Positions 20,154 to 29,042 of a stretch of DNA of 64,000 nucleotides are shown in pieces. The DNA is from Paenibacillus oenotherae. GTDB lineage: Bacteria; Bacillota; Bacilli; Paenibacillales; Paenibacillaceae. The stretch is taken from the NCBI RefSeq assembly GCF_019443105.1, contig NZ_JAHZIJ010000016.1:1-64000 (forward strand), read 5' to 3'. Under the pieces are notes generated by a model. The model made no database searches. It had not been told where the DNA came from and saw only the letters and a list, made by a program, of their open reading frames with translations. The position numbers were made by a program, and so were the translations under genes. Numbering within the stretch: position 1 is the first letter of the stretch; every line of letters begins with the position of its first letter.

Positions 20154-21296
20154 GTGAACATTCTGTTCCTCTGCAATTACATGCTGGAAGATGTTATGAC
20201 CGAGAGGCATAATCGGAACACCTTCGCTCAATCCGCTAATAACAAAATCAATCAGATTGTAAGCGCGCTGACCTCGAATGACCATCAAGTAACGCTGCTG
20301 TCCAGCGGGCTGGTCAACAACCGCTCGGGCCGGTTTTACAAGAGATTCAAGAGCCGCGAGTGCGGTCATCTGCATTATGCATCGATTATTGACCTGCCGA
20401 TTCTGAATACAGTGAGCTCGCTGCTGTCGATGGTTGCTTTGGTTGCCTCTATTAGAAAAACAATGAAAGTCGATTATATCATTTTCTGGAATTACAAGCC
20501 TGAAGTCGCGGTTGCCGCATATCTGTGCAAGAAGCTGTTCGGTATCAAAATCATTGTAGATTACGAGGACGGCTATTTCTCATTGAACCAGCTCGGCTTC
20601 AAATCCAAAATATTCAATCTGGCAGAGAAGCTTGTCTCCAGACATGTTGACGGCGCTATTCTGATCTCCAAAAGCTTGATATCCCGGATCCACAACAAGC
20701 CTTATATGATTCTCAATGGGCTGACGAACAAGAAAGTGATGGATTACAGCTATCACGGGGTCAAATCAGAGAAAATTACGCTTATGTATGCAGGCGGGCT
20801 GGACTATGAGAGAGGCATAGACGTGCTGCTTGAAGCTCTGAAATATACGAAGCAGGAGTTCACGCTGTACATTACGGGCCAAGGTCCATTGGCGGACACG
20901 CTGAGTGGAGACTGTGATCCAAGAGTCGAATACCTGGGCTATCTGGAATATGAAGAAACGATCAGGCGGATGCATGAGGCGGACATTCTTATCAACCCTC
21001 AGCGGGAAACGATTGCTTTCGCCAATGCCTCCTTTCCTTCCAAAATATTCGATTATTTGGCGACGGGCAATCTGATCATCTCGTCCAATGTCGCGGATAT
21101 GAAGGCTTTTGCCAAGCAGGCCTTCTACATCTATGAGAACGATAATCCGCAGCAGCTGTCGGCCTGTATTGACCAGTCGATCAGGGACATTCAACACAAC
21201 AGCAATGACGATAAATTGACCAGAATCAGGCAGCTGAAGCAGGAGTTTCTGCCGGAGAATGTAGGGATGAAAATATCGGCTACATTATTGAACTGA
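20154..21296 (+). CDS. Glycosyltransferase, GT-B fold
   Basis: 380 residues from a GTG at 20154 with AAGGAGTGGAGG ahead; the longer frame upstream overlaps the polymerase gene and has no ribosome site. The N-terminus reads VNILFLCNYMLEDVM. Central VDYEDGYFSLN and C-terminal LMYAGGLDYERGIDVLLEAL, YLGYLEYEETIRRM and FANASFPSKIFDYLATGNLI are of the family 4 type. The second Glu of the E-x7-E motif is replaced (SKIFDYLA), as in several processive or retaining subfamilies. It assembles the repeat unit. Confidence 0.87.
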   Translation: MNILFLCNYMLEDVMTERHNRNTFAQSANNKINQIVSALTSNDHQVTLLSSGLVNNRSGRFYKRFKSRECGHLHYASIIDLPILNTVSSLLSMVALVASIRKTMKVDYIIFWNYKPEVAVAAYLCKKLFGIKIIVDYEDGYFSLNQLGFKSKIFNLAEKLVSRHVDGAILISKSLISRIHNKPYMILNGLTNKKVMDYSYHGVKSEKITLMYAGGLDYERGIDVLLEALKYTKQEFTLYITGQGPLADTLSGDCDPRVEYLGYLEYEETIRRMHEADILINPQRETIAFANASFPSKIFDYLATGNLIISSNVADMKAFAKQAFYIYENDNPQQLSACIDQSIRDIQHNSNDDKLTRIRQLKQEFLPENVGMKISATLLN

Positions 21297-21321
21297 AGAG
21301 GTTGGGAGAGGCTGAGACATA

Positions 21322-21927
21322 ATGAGAAATCTAGTCCGGATCGATCAATACAATCAGGATGGCTATTCCAGAGGGAGAAGCGGACTGGTCGTTCTGCTGT
21401 GGTGGTTTGTACAGGGGAGCCTGTTCCGGTATTCAATCCATACGATGGACGGCTGGCGAAGGTGGCTGCTGCTGCTGTTCGGAGCGAAGGTCGGCAAGGG
21501 CGTCAAGATCAGATCAACCGCCAGATTCACCTACCCCTGGAAGGTGGCGATTGGCGATCATACATGGATCGGCGATCACGTGGAGTTCTATAGTCTCGAT
21601 ATGATTGCGGTCGGCAGCCACTGCGTTATCTCGCAGCAGTCTTATCTGTGTACAGGCAGCCATCAGATGAATGATCCGGCCTTCGGCCTTCTTACAAAGC
21701 CGATTGTTATTCGGGACGGTGCCTGGGTTGCGAGCGGGGCATTCGTCTATCCTGGTGTTACGATTCATGAGATGGCGGTAGCAGGCGCAAGAAGTACAGT
21801 TATCAGGGATATTCCGGCGAATGAAGTCCATGTCGGCAGTCCGGCTAACTTTCTCAAATACAGGTTTCAACAAAAGGAAGAGAGCTATGGCTATAGTGAA
21901 AAAGAAAAAGAAGCTCTTGTTTATTAA
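21322..21927 (+). CDS. WcaF-like colanic-acid-type acetyltransferase
   Basis: 201 residues of the hexapeptide family. The order WFVQGSLFRYSIH, LFGAKVGKGVKI, RFTYPWKVAIGDHTWIGD, QQSYLCTGSHQMNDPAF, then VASGAFVYPGVTI matches WcaF of colanic acid clusters. It probably acetylates a fucose or other hexose. The gene overlaps the next glycosyltransferase by 41 bases. Confidence 0.9.
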   Translation: MRNLVRIDQYNQDGYSRGRSGLVVLLWWFVQGSLFRYSIHTMDGWRRWLLLLFGAKVGKGVKIRSTARFTYPWKVAIGDHTWIGDHVEFYSLDMIAVGSHCVISQQSYLCTGSHQMNDPAFGLLTKPIVIRDGAWVASGAFVYPGVTIHEMAVAGARSTVIRDIPANEVHVGSPANFLKYRFQQKEESYGYSEKEKEALVY

Positions 21928-23203
21928 TGACTACTTCTACCCGGATGTCGCTTCAACCGGGCAGCTGCTTACGGAATTATGTCTGGAGCTTCAGCATGAA
22001 TTCGATGTGACGGTCATCGCCTCAAGCGGCTATGCGGACTCTGATGAGGGGAGCGTGCGGAAGCGGCGGCGGATCGTGCAGGAGAAGCTGGAGGGCATCC
22101 ACATTCACCGCATCGGGCTGAGCAAGCCCGACAAGAAGAGCAAGCTGAGCAGACTGATTCATATATCGGTCTTTTTTGCGCTGGCGTTCCGGGTCATTCT
22201 GAAGGAGAAGCGGGTAGCCGCGATCTACACGACCTCTCAGCCGCCGATTCTTGCCGGACTGCTCGGCAGTATGGCCAAGCTGCTGAAGCGATGCAAGTTT
22301 GTATATAACATTCAGGACTTTAATCCGGAGCAGGCGGAGGCAGTCAACTTTGTGTCCAGGCGGTGGGTGACGGAGCTCGCGCGCAAGGTGGATAAGTTCA
22401 GCTGCAGAAGAGCCGATCATATCGTGCTGGTGGGCAGGGATATGGGCGAGACCTTGAAGAAACGCTTCAAGGGCAAGCCTGTGCCGGAATATACCGTCAT
22501 CAACAACTGGATTGACGAGCAGTCGGTTACTCCGCTGGCCAAGAGCGATCCCGGAGTCAGCATGTTTCTGCGGGAATATAAGCTGGAGAATAAATTTGTT
22601 GTCATGTATTCCGGCAACATTGGCCTCTATTACGATCTTGAGAATCTGATCAAGGTAGCGTCCATGCTGGAAGGGCTGCCGGACGTTAGGTTTGCTTTCG
22701 TGGGAGAGGGCGCGGTGAAAGAGGATATGGAGCGGTATGTGCAGACCCATGGCCTCTGCAATGTCGTGTTCATTCCTTATCAGCCGAGAGAGCGTCTTCT
22801 CTATTCTCTGAACGCGGCGGATATCCATCTGGTCGTGAATCAGAAGGGGATCAAGGGAGTCAGCGTGCCGAGCAAGGTGTACGGCGTGCTGGCGACAGGC
22901 AAGCCGGTGCTGGGCGTGCTGGAGGAGGGCAGCGAGGCGGCGACCTTGATCCAGGAGAGCCGTTCAGGCCTTGTCGTCGAGCCGGGCCAGTATGAGGGCG
23001 CGGCCCAGGCGATCCGCACAATCGCGGCTATGTCCGATGAGATGCGGGAGCTTATGGGCATGAGGGGCCGAACCTACCTGGAGGAATATCTGCGCAAGGA
23101 TGTCTCGCTCATGAAATACAAGCAGCTGTTCGCCAGTCTTGTTGCCGATGGCTTCATCGATGTCGGCAGACCCGCCCGTATGGGGGCGACAGAATCGAAA
23201 TGA
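21887..23203 (+). CDS. WcaI-like family 4 glycosyltransferase
   Basis: 438 residues. N-terminus KKLLFINDYFYPDVASTGQLLTEL and the central VYNIQDFNPEQAEAV mark the WcaI/fucosyltransferase-like group; the donor side has VMYSGNIGLYYDLENL and VSVPSKVYGVLATGKPVLGVL. ATG 21887 is preceded by AAGGAAGAG; the longer upstream frame has no ribosome site. With WcaF, Gmd, Fcl and ManC it gives the operon a colanic-acid flavour. Confidence 0.9.
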   Translation: MAIVKKKKKLLFINDYFYPDVASTGQLLTELCLELQHEFDVTVIASSGYADSDEGSVRKRRRIVQEKLEGIHIHRIGLSKPDKKSKLSRLIHISVFFALAFRVILKEKRVAAIYTTSQPPILAGLLGSMAKLLKRCKFVYNIQDFNPEQAEAVNFVSRRWVTELARKVDKFSCRRADHIVLVGRDMGETLKKRFKGKPVPEYTVINNWIDEQSVTPLAKSDPGVSMFLREYKLENKFVVMYSGNIGLYYDLENLIKVASMLEGLPDVRFAFVGEGAVKEDMERYVQTHGLCNVVFIPYQPRERLLYSLNAADIHLVVNQKGIKGVSVPSKVYGVLATGKPVLGVLEEGSEAATLIQESRSGLVVEPGQYEGAAQAIRTIAAMSDEMRELMGMRGRTYLEEYLRKDVSLMKYKQLFASLVADGFIDVGRPARMGATESK

Positions 23204-24306
23204 CGGTCATTGCCTACTACGTCTCGGACTATGGATATGGCCATGCGAGCAGAGCTGTCGCGATCACCCGGGAGCTGCTGAAGCTGCAGCCCGGCTGTAC
23301 GGTCATATTCTGCAGCTCGTTTCCGCTGGGGCTGCTGAGAGATTCCTTCGCAGGGGAGCGGCAGGGAGATATCCGGTTCAGGTACGTCGTTAATGATATT
23401 GGCTACGTACTGAAGGAGGACTCCACCGAGCCGGATCCCGAGCGGCTTGCCGATTGCTGCCGGAGCTACGTGAGCGGCATGGGGCAAAGGGTTGAGGATG
23501 AATGCCGCTTTCTGAGCGATGAGAGTGTGGCGCTCATTCTGTCGGATATCTCTCCGGTCGCCTTTGTTGCCGGGAGCAGGCTCGGCATTACGAGCATCGG
23601 CATCTCGAATTTCACTTGGTATACCGCATATGAGGAATGGCTGGGCAAAGAGGAACTGAGCTGGCTGTATGACGCCTACCGGCAAATGGATTATTATTTT
23701 GCGCTGTCAGGCGCATCGGAGGAGCCGCAGTGGGGAAGGCGCGGCAGCCTCAGCTTCGACTTCTTCTGCCGGGAGCCTGATGAGCATAAGACGGAGCAGA
23801 TTGTACGGCAGGTCAACCCCTGTGGAGAGCGCTCTGTTGTATTTTTCGGGCTTGGCATGACGATGAACCGGGAGCAGCTGCAGAGCTGGCGCTTCTGGGA
23901 ACAGGACAATATCGTATTCCTCGTCTCGCACAACATGCCTGTGAAGAGAAGCAATATCGTTCATATTCCTGCCTGTGAGACGGAATCTCAGCATTATATA
24001 GCAGCCTCCGATCTCATCATCACCAAAGCGGGATGGGGGACGGTTGGAGAAGCGGTTTGCCTCGGCAAGCCGCTTCTCTTGCTGTACAGGAGGCAGTTCA
24101 AGGAAGACCGCGCCACCGTTCGGGCCGCCAGCGGCAGGGTGAGGATGAGCTTCGTGCTGGAAGAGCGGCTGAAGGCGATGACCACCGAGCTGGAGGATTA
24201 CCTGGTTCCCAGCCCCGGCGGGGGAAAGCCTGGCGGGAAGGCGGGCAGCGGTGCTGCCGAGGAAATTGCGTCAGCCATCTGTACCATTCAATGGGGAAGG
24301 GAGTGA
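23200..24306 (+). CDS. MurG-like (GT28 type) glycosyltransferase-fold protein
   Basis: 368 residues. The N-terminus YYVSDYGYGHASRAVAITREL and the C-terminal HYIAASDLIITKAGWGTVGEAVCLGKPLLLLYR resemble the UDP-GlcNAc-transferase/L-arabinokinase N-domain group. ATG shares four bases (ATGA) with the previous stop, so translation is coupled. It lies directly before murB and murA, so it may use the muramyl-type sugar nucleotide they would produce. That link is inference from gene order. Confidence 0.8.
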   Translation: MTVIAYYVSDYGYGHASRAVAITRELLKLQPGCTVIFCSSFPLGLLRDSFAGERQGDIRFRYVVNDIGYVLKEDSTEPDPERLADCCRSYVSGMGQRVEDECRFLSDESVALILSDISPVAFVAGSRLGITSIGISNFTWYTAYEEWLGKEELSWLYDAYRQMDYYFALSGASEEPQWGRRGSLSFDFFCREPDEHKTEQIVRQVNPCGERSVVFFGLGMTMNREQLQSWRFWEQDNIVFLVSHNMPVKRSNIVHIPACETESQHYIAASDLIITKAGWGTVGEAVCLGKPLLLLYRRQFKEDRATVRAASGRVRMSFVLEERLKAMTTELEDYLVPSPGGGKPGGKAGSGAAEEIASAICTIQWGRE

Positions 24307-24312
24307 AGCCGG

Positions 24313-25194
24313 ATGTTCCAGGATATTAACTGCACGGTCAAGGAGAACTTCCCGCTTAAAGGGATTACGACGATGGGTGTTGGCGGCAATGCGAGCTATT
24401 ACGTGGTTCCGAATCGGCTGGAGGATGTGCCGGAGATCAAGCGCAGATGCGATGAAGCGGGAATACCGCTGCTTGTCGTCGGCAAAGGCTCGAATCTCAT
24501 CGTTAGTGATGAGGGCTACAGGGGCGTTGTCCTTCATGTCGGCAATGGATTGAAGCGGCTGGAGCTGAGAGAAGAGGGGCTATACGGAGAGGCGGGCGTT
24601 CCGCTGCCGCTCATCGCGCTGACAATGGCGAAGCAGGGCATTGAAGGGTTCGAGTTCATGGCGGGCATTCCCGGCTCGGTGGGCGGCGCGGTCGTTATGA
24701 ATGCGGGCTGCCTGGGCAGAGAAACATCCACTGTCCTGCGTTCGGTCACCTGTCTCACTGATACGGGAGAGATGATCGTGAAGCATAAGGATGAGCTGGA
24801 GCTGTCGTTCAGATCCAGCTTCTTCCTGGGCCGGAACGATATCATTCTGAGCGCATTGTTCGATGTCCAGTACTCTGACAATCCCGAGGGCGTACGGGAG
24901 AAGACGAGGGAGGCGGCGGATATCCGGAAGGGCAAATTCCCGATTAATGTTGCTACGGCGGGGAGCACGTTCAAGAGTCCGCCGGAGGGTCCTCATCCAG
25001 GCAAGCTGATTCAGGAGGTTGGCCTCAAGGGCCACCGGATCGGCGGCGCACAGATCAGCGAGGTGCATGGCAACTGGATCATCAATACCGATAATGCGAC
25101 CTGCGAGGATGTGAAGCGGCTGATTGATTTGATGCAGGAGACTGTTGCCCGGAAGCTGAGCGTTCTGATGGAGCCTGAGGTTTTGTTTGTGTAG
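24313..25194 (+). CDS. murB: MurB, UDP-N-acetylenolpyruvoylglucosamine reductase paralogue
   Basis: 293 residues. FAD-binding VVGKGSNLIVSDEGYRGVV (55-73), GFEFMAGIPGSVGGAVVMNAG (112-132), the substrate Arg167 in SFRSSF, the proton donor Ser218 in AGSTFKSP and the C-terminal Glu288 in MEPEVLF are all kept, so the enzyme should be active. It reduces the enolpyruvyl group to the lactyl ether of UDP-MurNAc with NADPH. In Bacillales the essential murB sits in cell-division clusters; here it is inside an EPS operon, six bases after a glycosyltransferase, so it is probably an extra, dedicated copy. Confidence 0.92.
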   Translation: MFQDINCTVKENFPLKGITTMGVGGNASYYVVPNRLEDVPEIKRRCDEAGIPLLVVGKGSNLIVSDEGYRGVVLHVGNGLKRLELREEGLYGEAGVPLPLIALTMAKQGIEGFEFMAGIPGSVGGAVVMNAGCLGRETSTVLRSVTCLTDTGEMIVKHKDELELSFRSSFFLGRNDIILSALFDVQYSDNPEGVREKTREAADIRKGKFPINVATAGSTFKSPPEGPHPGKLIQEVGLKGHRIGGAQISEVHGNWIINTDNATCEDVKRLIDLMQETVARKLSVLMEPEVLFV

Positions 25195-25248
25195 GCAGCG
25201 GATTGGATTGTGAGCGAGCCATAAATAGAAGAAGGGATGGAGAAGAAC

Positions 25249-26595
25249 ATGCTTAATGAAGCTACACGAAAGTTAGGAAACCCGACCATTACGGAGCCTT
25301 ACCTGCAAATTGAAGGAGGGGTGCCGCTGCGGGGCGAGGTATCGCTCCCCGGCGCCAAAAATTCGGCGCTGCCCGCCATCGTTGCGGCCTGCCTGTCCGA
25401 CGAAGAGGTGACGCTCCTCAATGTGCCGCTCGATCTTAATGATGTGAAGCAGCTCATCCAGCTCCTTCGCACAGCGGGCGCGCAAGTGCGCATTGAAGGA
25501 GACAGCCTGATCTGCAGGGGGGACGGCTGGAAGGGCGGCACGCTCGACGCGCAGCTTGCGGGCAAGATCAGGCATTCGCTGCTGCTGATCGGAGCATCCG
25601 CCAATTGGCGTGCGCCGCTGTTCCTTCCGCTTCCCGGCGGCTGCAATATCGGGAACCGCAAGCATGACCTTCATCTGCTGGGGCTTCAGAAGCTTGGCTA
25701 TGAGATGCAGGAGAGCGATCTCGGCCTGCACTTGATGGAGAGCGGCCCCGACCGGGAATCGGTCATCGAGTTTCATTATCCGACCTTTGGCGGCACTTTG
25801 AATGTACTGTTCGCCTCCATACGCTCGGAATCGGTCGTCCTGCTCAAGAATGCGGCGAAAAATCCGGAAATATTGGATGTGATCGAGCTGCTGAGCGGCA
25901 TGGGTGCCGACATCGCCTGGACCGATGAATCCACGATCCGGATTCGCGGCGTCAGCAAGCTGCATGCGGCGCAGCATACTGTCATGAGCGACCGCATCAT
26001 TGCCGCGACAGTTATATCCGCAGTCGGCGTGACGAAGGGCGAGGTCATCATCCGCAATTCAACGACCCACATTCTGGAGTCTGAGGTGAAGGTATGGCGG
26101 GAGGCCGGGCTTCACATCGAGGAGCTGGACAACGCCATCGCGGTCAAATGGACGGGTACGCTGCAGGGGGTAGACGTTGTAACAGAGGCCTATCCCGGAT
26201 TCCATACGGACATCCAGCCGCTGCACACCGTCCTCATGACGACAGCTGCGGGAAGCGCCACACTCAAGGAAACGATTCTGGACGGAAGGTTCGAGTATTG
26301 CAATGAGCTGAACAAGATGGGAGCGAATATTCGGGTCGTGGACGGCGGATTCCGCTGTGTGAACGGGGCGGAGGGACAGATTGCCGACATCAGGGGCGTA
26401 GAGTCTCTCTACGGCACGGATGTTGTCGCAACCGACATTAGAGGCGGCGCCGCAGTAGCTGTTGCCGCGCTTGGCGCAGAGGGAACGACGCGCATTACGA
26501 ACCTGTACCAGCTGGAACGCGGCTATGGCAATATCGTTGAGCTGTTCAATTCATTGGGCGCCCGGATGAAACGGGTAGAACCGGCCAAGCATTGA
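25249..26595 (+). CDS. murA: MurA-like UDP-GlcNAc 1-carboxyvinyltransferase paralogue
   Basis: 448 residues of the EPSP-synthase fold. Lys37/Asn38 (GAKNSALP), the loop Cys132 in LPGGCNIGNR (the fosfomycin target), Arg137 and Asp321 in FHTDIQP are present. The normally invariant RPVDLH after the Cys is RKHDLH, and GFPTDMQA is GFHTDIQP, so this is a divergent MurA. It would add enolpyruvate from PEP to UDP-GlcNAc or a related sugar nucleotide. I prefer ATG 25249 (GGGATGGAG ahead) to 25237. Together with MurB it would make a lactyl-ether sugar for the polymer. Confidence 0.9.
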   Translation: MLNEATRKLGNPTITEPYLQIEGGVPLRGEVSLPGAKNSALPAIVAACLSDEEVTLLNVPLDLNDVKQLIQLLRTAGAQVRIEGDSLICRGDGWKGGTLDAQLAGKIRHSLLLIGASANWRAPLFLPLPGGCNIGNRKHDLHLLGLQKLGYEMQESDLGLHLMESGPDRESVIEFHYPTFGGTLNVLFASIRSESVVLLKNAAKNPEILDVIELLSGMGADIAWTDESTIRIRGVSKLHAAQHTVMSDRIIAATVISAVGVTKGEVIIRNSTTHILESEVKVWREAGLHIEELDNAIAVKWTGTLQGVDVVTEAYPGFHTDIQPLHTVLMTTAAGSATLKETILDGRFEYCNELNKMGANIRVVDGGFRCVNGAEGQIADIRGVESLYGTDVVATDIRGGAAVAVAALGAEGTTRITNLYQLERGYGNIVELFNSLGARMKRVEPAKH

Positions 26596-26627
26596 CGGCA
26601 GAGGGCTGCAGCAAAGGAAAAACGACT

Positions 26628-27950
26628 ATGAAAATGGATAAAGCAAGCTTTATATATCAAATATTCTCGACCTTCCTCACCCGGATCATTCTGCTGCTGG
26701 GCGGCTTTATCGCATCGGTTCTGACAGCAAGAATTCTCGGTCCGGAAGGCAAGGGAATATTGACGGCGGTGTTCGTTATTCCGACCTTGGTCGTAACGCT
26801 CGCTGATCTCGGCATCCGGCAGGCCAGCGCCTATTACATCGGCAAGAAGGAGCACAGCACGGAGGATGTGGCCTCTACGCTGTATCTGCTATGGCTCGTA
26901 ACATCATGCCTAAGCCTGCTCATTGTAGGTCTTATCTATTGGCTGCAGTTCGGGGACAAATACGGCTGGGCAATCTTTATTATTGTGATGCTCACGATCC
27001 CGCTTAATCTGGCTGTCCAGTATACGAAGGGCATTATGCAGGGCAAGACGAGAATCGGCAGCATTAATACTTCAGAGCTGATCAAGGTCGGCCTGAACAT
27101 TGCTTTTATGGTGCTGCTGGTGCTCGTCTTCAGGATGAACGTGATTGGCGCCGCATTGACGCAGCTGCTGCTGGCTCTTTTTGCCTGGGCGTATTCCATG
27201 CGGGTCGTAAGGAAGGATACCGCCGTCAGGCTGAAATATGTGCCTGGCCTGCCGATGCTGTTGATCCGCAAAGGGATTGCTTATGCGGTGGCGCTGTTCG
27301 TGCTGCAGCTTAATTACCGGATCGCAGTCGTATTCCTGGAGCATTACACGACAGCGAGCGAGGTCGGCATATTCTCCGTGGGCACAAATTTGGCGGAGCT
27401 GATCTGGCAAGTTCCGGCGGCGGTCGGCATGGTCATCTTCGCCAGAAGCGCGAACAGCAAGACCGATGCAGAGGCCGTTCAGCGATCGGTTGCGTTTCTG
27501 AAATATTTGATGCCCTTGCTGCTTGCGGGGGGAGTTGTATTCTGGCTCGTATGCCCGTGGATGGTCTCTCTGCTGTACGGCGCAGAATTCGCCTCATCCG
27601 CTCTCATCATCCGCTATCTGCTGCCAGGCATATTGATGATGGTCATCTTCAAAGTATTGAATGCCGATATGGCCGGGCGCGGGTTTCCTCTCTATGCGCT
27701 ATGGGTCGCCACCGCTCCACTGGTACTGAATGTCGTATTGAACTTCCTGCTGATTCCGCAGTACGGAGGCAGCGGCGCGGCAGCCGCCTCGTCCATCTCC
27801 TATACGCTGTCGGGCATCCTGTATCTGATTGTCTACTGCCGCAAGGAGAACGTGCAGCTCAAGGTTTTCTTCTCTTATCAATTATCGGATATGAAAGCTA
27901 TTACGGGTCGTCTGAGCCGCAAACGGCAAACAGCTGCCGCGGGCAAATAG
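26628..27950 (+). CDS. Wzx-type oligosaccharide flippase
   Basis: 440 residues with 12 to 14 hydrophobic segments and the opening FLTRIILLLGGFIASVLTARILGPEGKGILTA, typical of the polysaccharide transporter (PST/MATE-like) family. It flips the lipid-linked repeat unit to the outer face for the Wzy-like protein at 18806. ATG 26628 follows AAAGGA; the upstream frame from 26592 has no ribosome site. Confidence 0.92.
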   Translation: MKMDKASFIYQIFSTFLTRIILLLGGFIASVLTARILGPEGKGILTAVFVIPTLVVTLADLGIRQASAYYIGKKEHSTEDVASTLYLLWLVTSCLSLLIVGLIYWLQFGDKYGWAIFIIVMLTIPLNLAVQYTKGIMQGKTRIGSINTSELIKVGLNIAFMVLLVLVFRMNVIGAALTQLLLALFAWAYSMRVVRKDTAVRLKYVPGLPMLLIRKGIAYAVALFVLQLNYRIAVVFLEHYTTASEVGIFSVGTNLAELIWQVPAAVGMVIFARSANSKTDAEAVQRSVAFLKYLMPLLLAGGVVFWLVCPWMVSLLYGAEFASSALIIRYLLPGILMMVIFKVLNADMAGRGFPLYALWVATAPLVLNVVLNFLLIPQYGGSGAAAASSISYTLSGILYLIVYCRKENVQLKVFFSYQLSDMKAITGRLSRKRQTAAAGK

Positions 27951-27978
27951 CGATCATACTGCAGCTGGGGTGAATGAA

Positions 27979-29007
27979 ATGTTGGTTTCTATTATTACGG
28001 CTTATTACAATCGTGAAGCTCATGTGCTGGAGTCGGTGCAGAGCTTGCTGAATCAGACTTACCGCGATATCGAAATTGTTATCGTGGATGACGGCTCGAC
28101 GGACAATACGCTTGCGGTGCTGCAGACGATTGACGACCCCAGAGTGCGGATCATCTCTCACACCAACCGCGGGCTTGTCCGCTCGTTTATTGAAGCGGTG
28201 GGGCAGGCCAGGGGAGAGATTATCGCGATTCACGGGTCTGGCGATCTCTCCTTGCCGGAGCGGATTGAGCAGCAGGCCGAGGTGCTGCGGAACAATCCGG
28301 ATATCGGCGTCGTCGGCTGCTATTTTGAGAATTACAATACCGTTCTGAACGAGCGTGTCGTCATTAAGCCGGTGTTGAATGAAGAGCTTGGGATTACGAG
28401 GCAGCTTATGAAAGGGAATTTGTTCAGCCACGGCGAGATGATGTTCCGCAAGGAGCTGTATGAGCGGGCTGGAGGCTATCGCGAGTTCTTCATGTATACA
28501 CAGGATTACGATCTATGGTTAAGAATGAGCCTGCTAACAAGATTCTACGTTGTGCCGGAGATCCTTTACAGGCGGTATGTGCTTGCAGACGGGGTCAGCG
28601 GCTCCGTTCACCGGATTATTATGCAGAAGCATTTTGGCGAGATTGCCAGACAGTCGCTTCAGCAGAGGATGAACAATGAGGTGGATATTGTCGGGCAGTA
28701 TAAGGCTTACTGTCCCTTCTTCAGGCAGCGGACGAAGCGCCTGTCCCACGTGCTGTGCGGGTTGTCGCTCGATTATCTCACCAGAGGAGATGTGGAGAAG
28801 GCGCTTATGATCAACCGCAGGAGCGTGTCGGAGTGGCGGACGTTCCGCAATTCGGTCTTTCTTGTCATCATGCTCATTCTTAACCGCTATCAACGGCTAG
28901 TCCCGATGTTCATACCGTTAATTCCGAGAATTTATCAGCTCAAGCGGAATATGAAGGGCGCAGTGCGAGCAGTGAAGAGCCTCATATTGAAACCTGCTGT
29001 CAAATAG
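27979..29007 (+). CDS. Family 2 glycosyltransferase
   Basis: 342 residues. GT-A domain with SIITAYYNREAHVLESVQSLL, the nucleotide motif VDDGSTDN (36-43) and the acceptor region MYTQDYDLWLRM. The C-terminal 100 residues are helical with a hydrophobic end that could touch the membrane. It adds a sugar with inversion. Start at ATG 27979 with GGGGTG ahead. Confidence 0.92.
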   Translation: MLVSIITAYYNREAHVLESVQSLLNQTYRDIEIVIVDDGSTDNTLAVLQTIDDPRVRIISHTNRGLVRSFIEAVGQARGEIIAIHGSGDLSLPERIEQQAEVLRNNPDIGVVGCYFENYNTVLNERVVIKPVLNEELGITRQLMKGNLFSHGEMMFRKELYERAGGYREFFMYTQDYDLWLRMSLLTRFYVVPEILYRRYVLADGVSGSVHRIIMQKHFGEIARQSLQQRMNNEVDIVGQYKAYCPFFRQRTKRLSHVLCGLSLDYLTRGDVEKALMINRRSVSEWRTFRNSVFLVIMLILNRYQRLVPMFIPLIPRIYQLKRNMKGAVRAVKSLILKPAVK

Positions 29008-29042
29008 AGCGGCGCTATAGAAAAAGAATAGGAGTGAACCCT

